Assembly: GCA_934754775.1 (NCBI GenBank)
Contig: CAKVIM010000027.1
Coordinates: forward strand, 1 to 16,054
Reading direction: 5' to 3'
DNA: 16,054 bases
DNA from: an uncultured Candidatus Melainabacteria bacterium
GTDB taxonomy: Bacteria > Cyanobacteriota > Vampirovibrionia > Gastranaerophilales > Gastranaerophilaceae
Part shown: positions 12,759 to 16,054 of the stretch, piece after piece
How positions within the stretch are numbered: position 1 is the stretch's first letter
How the letters are laid out: every line of letters begins with the position of its first letter
The notes under the pieces: model-generated
Told to the model about the DNA's origin: nothing
Seen by the model: the letters and a program-made list of their open reading frames with translations, nothing else
The model's database searches: none
Translations under genes and position numbers: made by a program

Positions 12759-13378
12759 TTAGCCCCCTTATTGTCGTACAATTTTGTGGTTGTTTTGCCC
12801 GCTATCTTAAACTTTTCATACCCCGGACTTATGTAACCTTTTTCAGCCGTCGCAATCATTTCATTGTCTTTTTTAATCACGACATGCCCGTCCGCAACAG
12901 TTTCTTTATCAGAGCCGGACCAAACCAATTTATCTGTATTTAAAGATGTCATATCTTCTAAAACGATATATGTGTGGTCATACAAGGTAATCTCACCGGT
13001 CGTTTCGTTATATGTACCCTTTGATGATTGGAAGCTCATTGCAACTTTGTTATCACGATAAAAGTTCCCGATAACGTTGTTCAATGTCGCTATATTATGG
13101 TCATTGCTGTAATGCCCTGTTTCACCATATATTTCAAAGTATTTGTTACCGTCTTTTGTTTCCGTAATAATTATACCTTCCGCTTCTACCTTTTGTTCAT
13201 CACCCTTGCCCTTAATCTGAGAACGATTAAAGTTACAAGTAATTACACCGGCAGAAATAAACGCCCAAGCCATTACAAAAACAATTGAGAGAATTGCAAT
13301 AAGATAAGAACGTTTTTTCTTATCCATTGACTTAAATCTCTCATAATACTTCTTTATATTCTGTTTAAGATTTCCCAT
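12755..13378 (-). CDS. lptC: LptC-like inner-membrane LPS export protein
   Basis: A 207-residue protein with a lysine-rich cytoplasmic N-terminus (1-23), one membrane segment (about 24-46, SYLIAILSIVFVMAWAFISA) and a periplasmic beta-rich domain (VEAEGIIITETKDG, MSFQSSKGTYNETTGEITLY, NTDKLVWSGSDKETVADGHV). This is LptC architecture, the protein that passes LPS from the LptBFG transporter to LptA. LptC is normally about 190 residues. First gene of the lptC-lptA-TPR-dprA-topA operon. The ATG at 13378 has only GTTTTT between it and an extended -10 element and no Shine-Dalgarno, so the transcript is probably leaderless. lptB, lptF and lptG are not in the window. Confidence 0.85.
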   Translation of the reverse strand: MGNLKQNIKKYYERFKSMDKKKRSYLIAILSIVFVMAWAFISAGVITCNFNRSQIKGKGDEQKVEAEGIIITETKDGNKYFEIYGETGHYSNDHNIATLNNVIGNFYRDNKVAMSFQSSKGTYNETTGEITLYDHTYIVLEDMTSLNTDKLVWSGSDKETVADGHVVIKKDNEMIATAEKGYISPGYEKFKIAGKTTTKLYDNKGAK

Positions 13379-13384
13379 AAAAAC

Positions 13385-13393
13385 ATTCTAACA
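13385..13393 (-). promoter_or_regulatory. Extended -10 promoter of the lptC operon
   Basis: Minus strand TGTTAGAAT (13393-13385) fits the extended -10 pattern and ends 6 nt before the lptC ATG, so the first transcribed base should be about the A of ATG. The -35 region 17 nt upstream (TTCCAA) is weak. Confidence 0.5.
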
Positions 13394-13508
13394 CAGTGAG
13401 AAGTAAATTGGAAATAAATAGTTATTAAAAAACTGGATTTCTCGTTTTACTATTCACTTGCAAATTTGTAGTCAATTCTACAATCTAGGGAGATCGCACC
13501 TCAAAATG

Positions 13509-13582
13509 ACGCCAAACCGATAGTTTCACACCACATCATCTTGAACACGATTAGTGTGAAGGATCCAACTTTTTATTAACTA
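13509..13582. repeat. 74-bp dispersed repeat, copy B
   Basis: Gap-free match to 7342-7415. By my count all eight differences are transitions. Similarity may continue weakly into AACCTAC...CTACA next to the ATP-grasp stop codon, as at 7458-7474. The rest of the 234-nt gap 13379-13612 shows nothing else beyond the lptC promoter. Confidence 0.8.
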
Positions 13583-13612
13583 ATATTTGCAAGGCTAAGT
13601 AACCTACGGTTC

Positions 13613-14776
13613 CTACACTACAATATAGCCCTTGGTTTTCAACGCCAAAATCTTTAACACTTCGTCTTTACTGGTCGTTGAGCCAAAAACAATCGCAAAC
13701 AGTGGATTAGTTCTATAATCTATCCTTCTTACTTCCAATACGTTAGAATAATTTCTCAAAAATCTTTCATACTCAAAGCCCTGAATTTTGTTTCTATCAA
13801 CATCCGTCGGGACTTCAGCCAATGAAAAATAGTAAACTTCCTTACCTGCATTCGCCAAAATCGTGTTCCAATCAGGTCTGCGTTGATTGTAGAAACATTC
13901 ATACACATTTATACCCCACGCATACTTTGCAATATCAGCCGTACACCAAGCCGCAAAACGCATAGGATTAACTTCAATCGGAATAATTTTGCCTTCATCT
14001 GTAACACGAACTTCTATATGCATAGGGAAATTTCTTATGTTCTTCAATTCGCCAATATCACGCAGCATTAAGGCAAAACGAGCCATATACTTAATCATAA
14101 TCCCTGTTGACATAAGATAGATTCGGTCACTCACATCCTTTGAATTCAAAAACGGATGATGATAAATATTCAAAATTACAGGTTCGCCGTCACGGTCAAA
14201 GTATGCATCAATCGCATATTCTTCACCTTGAACAAGTTCCTCTATTATGAATTTTGATGAATCAACAATATTCTTCGAAAACATTGAAGAAGCAACCTTT
14301 ATCTCTTTATCCAATTTTGAAACCGTATCCGCCCACTCACTAGCCTCTTTTATTGTATGAACACCAAAGCTCAAAAAACCAACAGCAGGCTTTAAAACAA
14401 CAGGGAACTTAATATCAGACGTATTCAGCCCCTTTAACTCATCAAAATTAACAGCTTTGAAATAAAAATCAGGGTGTAATTCTTGTAAAAGTTCACGAAA
14501 AGCAGCTTTATCCTTAAATAATTTTATGTAACTTGTCAAATTTGACTCCGGCAAATTTTCTTGAACCCAAGAAATTGCATTTTCAGAATTAGAATAAATA
14601 AGTGGATATTCCTGCGTCAGATAGTAATTTTTAGCAACTTCTGACGGAATTATATCAAACGCACCTTCTTCAATCTCCGCCGATACAATTGCGTCGTTCT
14701 CTAAAACCGCCCAATCATTTTGTGCAATCGTGTCAATCAAATATTCGGATGCATAAGGCTTTTCTACAATAATCAT
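13613..14776 (-). CDS. ATP-grasp domain protein, probable carboxylate-amine ligase-like enzyme
   Basis: A 387-residue cytoplasmic enzyme of the ATP-grasp superfamily, which joins a carboxylate (as acyl phosphate) to a nucleophile using ATP. Visible motifs are FPVVLKPAVGFLSFGV (124-139, Lys129 for ATP), FIIEELVQGEEYAIDAYFD (176-194, adenine-binding acidic pair and following strand), and the Mg-binding IIPIEVNPMRF (264-274, Glu268, Asn270, Arg273). The N-terminal 80 residues form a pre-ATP-grasp region (IIVEKPYASEYLI start). The substrate cannot be read from the sequence. The ATG at 14776 is chosen over a TTG two codons earlier because GCAGGAG lies 8 nt upstream. It has its own -10 element downstream of the prepilin terminator, so it is probably transcribed separately. 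Confidence 0.87.
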   Translation of the reverse strand: MIIVEKPYASEYLIDTIAQNDWAVLENDAIVSAEIEEGAFDIIPSEVAKNYYLTQEYPLIYSNSENAISWVQENLPESNLTSYIKLFKDKAAFRELLQELHPDFYFKAVNFDELKGLNTSDIKFPVVLKPAVGFLSFGVHTIKEASEWADTVSKLDKEIKVASSMFSKNIVDSSKFIIEELVQGEEYAIDAYFDRDGEPVILNIYHHPFLNSKDVSDRIYLMSTGIMIKYMARFALMLRDIGELKNIRNFPMHIEVRVTDEGKIIPIEVNPMRFAAWCTADIAKYAWGINVYECFYNQRRPDWNTILANAGKEVYYFSLAEVPTDVDRNKIQGFEYERFLRNYSNVLEVRRIDYRTNPLFAIVFGSTTSKDEVLKILALKTKGYIVV

Positions 14777-14801
14777 TCTCAATTCTCCTGCGTTTAGAAT
14801 A

Positions 14802-14807
14802 ATTATA
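14802..14807 (-). promoter_or_regulatory. -10 element upstream of the ATP-grasp gene
   Basis: A perfect TATAAT on the minus strand just downstream of the prepilin terminator and about 25 nt before the ATG. No recognisable -35 lies 16-18 nt upstream (that stretch is the terminator stem), so the call rests on the -10 alone. Confidence 0.35.
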
Positions 14808-14811
14808 ATAC

Positions 14812-14849
14812 AAAAATAACGTGACTTCCCGAGTTAGAGAAGCCACGTT
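14812..14849 (-). terminator. Intrinsic terminator of the prepilin gene
   Basis: On the minus strand AACGTGGCTTCTC (14849-14837), loop TAACTC, GGGAAGTCACGTT (14830-14818), a 13-bp stem with two G.T wobbles, followed by ATTTTT (14817-14812). It begins 22 nt after the prepilin stop. Confidence 0.88.
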
Positions 14850-14871
14850 AAAAATATCTTATCGCTCAATA

Positions 14872-15666
14872 TTATTGATAAATAACTTTCAAATCATTTT
14901 CAAAGATTGAAGCGGAGCAAGTACCGCCAGAATTAACTGTTGTTGCGTTACATAGGTCTTTTCCGGTATTCCATGATCCGTTAGCTCCATATGGTTCAAG
15001 AGAACCATCAGCCATCAATGTGAATACAAAAGCATCTTTACCAAGTTGATTTGGCTCACTCTTTCCGTTTATATCAATAATAACGGTTCCGTATGGATAT
15101 TGATGTGGCTTAAAAGAAATTTCTTCTTTAGTGCCATCAATATCTACTACAAGATTATTACGGTATGTATTTGCATCTATATTAACTCCCAATATTGCTC
15201 CACCTTTAACCATTGCAATTGTTTTTGCTGCAATGGAAGGTTGCAAGACAATACCTGGGAGCAGATAATCTACTGCAATTTCTTTCCCGCCTACAGTAAC
15301 CGGTCTCAATTCGCCAGCCGGAGAAAGAGCTACTACAGTCTTACCTGAATAATTTTTCAAAAGAGAAGAATATTTAGTAACCCCGGAGCCACTTTCATTA
15401 TCATATGTCATTCTCATATAATCAGACAGTTTAGTCAAATAAGCAGCATCACTAGCAAAAGACATACCTTTAAGAGTAGTTGTACTAGCTTCATTTAACA
15501 TTGCTTCGTTTGCCAATTCAAAAGTTGACACTGCTTTTGCCAATTTTGGACCAACCTTAGCTGAATTAGCATTTTGTACTAATGCAGGAGCAGTTAAAGC
15601 TGCAACAACACCAATAATACCTAATGTTATCAAAACTTCCGCAAGAGTAAATCCTCGTCTCTTCAT
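14872..15666 (-). CDS. Type IV pilin-like / pseudopilin prepilin
   Basis: A 264-residue protein with a class III (prepilin) signal. MKRRG is followed by FTLAE, with peptidase cleavage expected before Phe6, the conserved Glu at mature position 5, and a hydrophobic helix to about residue 29 (VLITLGIIGVVAALTAPAL). The N-terminal half after the helix (SAKVGPKLAKAVSTFELAN) continues the assembly helix. The remainder is a polar beta-rich head, ending with a Cys239/Cys250 pair (DLCNATTVNSGGTCSAS) that could form a disulfide. It is longer than typical major pilins, so it could be a minor pilin, a type II secretion pseudopilin or an adhesive variant. Shine-Dalgarno AGAAAGGA lies about 10 nt upstream of the ATG. 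It has its own strong promoter and terminator, so it is monocistronic. No assembly genes are in the window. Confidence 0.92.
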   Translation of the reverse strand: MKRRGFTLAEVLITLGIIGVVAALTAPALVQNANSAKVGPKLAKAVSTFELANEAMLNEASTTTLKGMSFASDAAYLTKLSDYMRMTYDNESGSGVTKYSSLLKNYSGKTVVALSPAGELRPVTVGGKEIAVDYLLPGIVLQPSIAAKTIAMVKGGAILGVNIDANTYRNNLVVDIDGTKEEISFKPHQYPYGTVIIDINGKSEPNQLGKDAFVFTLMADGSLEPYGANGSWNTGKDLCNATTVNSGGTCSASIFENDLKVIYQ

Positions 15667-15715
15667 TCTTTATAATCCTTTCTTTTTTCAGATTAATATG
15701 CAAACTATATATCTA

Positions 15716-15744
15716 ATTATATCATATTGCCAAAACTTTGTTAA
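15716..15744 (-). promoter_or_regulatory. Promoter of the prepilin gene
   Basis: Minus strand -35 TTAACA (15744-15739, 5 of 6 consensus), 17-nt spacer, perfect -10 TATAAT (15721-15716). The start near 15709 gives a leader of about 43 nt that contains the Shine-Dalgarno. Confidence 0.75.
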
Positions 15745-15785
15745 CCCATGAATTAAAAAACTTCTTTTCCCCCCTCTCGTCCAAA

Positions 15786-16054
15786 TCACACCCGCTAACA
15801 AACCTCCCCAGATAGGGAGGTCGCAGCTGTTAGCGAAGCGGAGCTGAGCTTTACAGATGCGGGTGGGTTACGGCTTCCCCCTCTCCTGTAAGGCGAGGTT
15901 GATGTTTAATCAAATGAGTATCATTCGCGTATTCCCTCTCCTAACAGGAGAGGGTTAGGGTGAGGTGTTAGCCCGCAAGGGAAGAAAATAAACACCTCAC
16001 CCGCATCCGTAACTCACATTCGTTCGAACGACTGCGACCTCTCCTGTAAGGAGA
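15786..16054. repeat. Nested inverted-repeat region at the right edge
   Basis: No ORF. CGCTAACA (15793-15800) pairs with TGTTAGCG (15828-15835) around an inner CCTCCC/GGGAGG stem (15803-15820). A 12-bp perfect inverted repeat GGGTGAGGTGTT (15958-15969) / AACACCTCACCC (15991-16002) follows, and a perfect 12-bp palindrome TCGTTCGAACGA lies at 16020-16031. CCTCTCCT palindromes occur at 15880-15898 (one mismatch), 15934-15954 (perfect) and 16038-16054 (cut by the window end). AGGTCGCAG (15818) and ATGCGGGTG (15857) recur inverted at 16032-16040 and 15998-16006, so two related modules face each other. Confidence 0.8.

Overview
The window is AT-rich DNA from a Gram-negative-type (diderm) bacterium, most likely an uncultured Gastranaerophilales/Melainabacteria member (the non-photosynthetic sister lineage of Cyanobacteria). 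Three things point there. The prepilin has the N-terminus typical of that group (GFTLAEVLITLGIIGVVAAL, then PALVQNA and VGPKLAK). Outer-membrane genes are present (MlaA, LptA, LptC). The DUF2023 protein carries a short N-terminal tail ending in TFKARPPK. The taxonomy is inference from sequence style, not from a search.

Layout. Positions 1-520 hold no convincing protein gene. They read on the minus strand as two tandem sigma70-type promoters followed by a leader that should run into a 16S rRNA gene just outside the window. Two plus-strand genes follow: a small XRE/zinc-ribbon regulator (608-1012) and a secreted two-domain M16 peptidase (1098-3665). A separately promoted DUF2023 gene (3733-4155) converges, with a 26-nt overlap, on a minus-strand pair, DUF4186 and ybaK (4946-4130). 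Upstream of that pair on the same strand lies the most unusual protein here, an MlaA domain fused to an alpha/beta hydrolase (7014-4981). A 578-nt gene-free stretch packed with small dispersed repeats (7051-7628) separates it from a five-gene minus-strand operon, lptC-lptA-TPR-dprA-topA (13378-7629), whose genes overlap or abut at three of four junctions. After another repeat-bearing gap come an ATP-grasp ligase-like gene (14776-13613) and the prepilin (15666-14872), separated by a strong intrinsic terminator. The last 300 bases are nested inverted repeats.

The genes combine envelope maintenance (LPS transport by LptC/LptA, phospholipid handling by MlaA-hydrolase, a periplasmic peptidase, a prepilin) with housekeeping (topoisomerase I, DprA, Cys-tRNA(Pro) deacylase). 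Several genes lacking a Shine-Dalgarno sequence have a -10 element only 6 to 11 nt before the ATG, which suggests leaderless transcripts next to ordinary SD-led genes. The window starts at a probable rRNA operon and stops inside a palindromic repeat, as expected of a whole short-read contig broken at repeats.

The best candidates for something not well described are the MlaA-alpha/beta hydrolase fusion, the possible leaderless genes, and the repeat families that also supply the C-terminal codons of topA.
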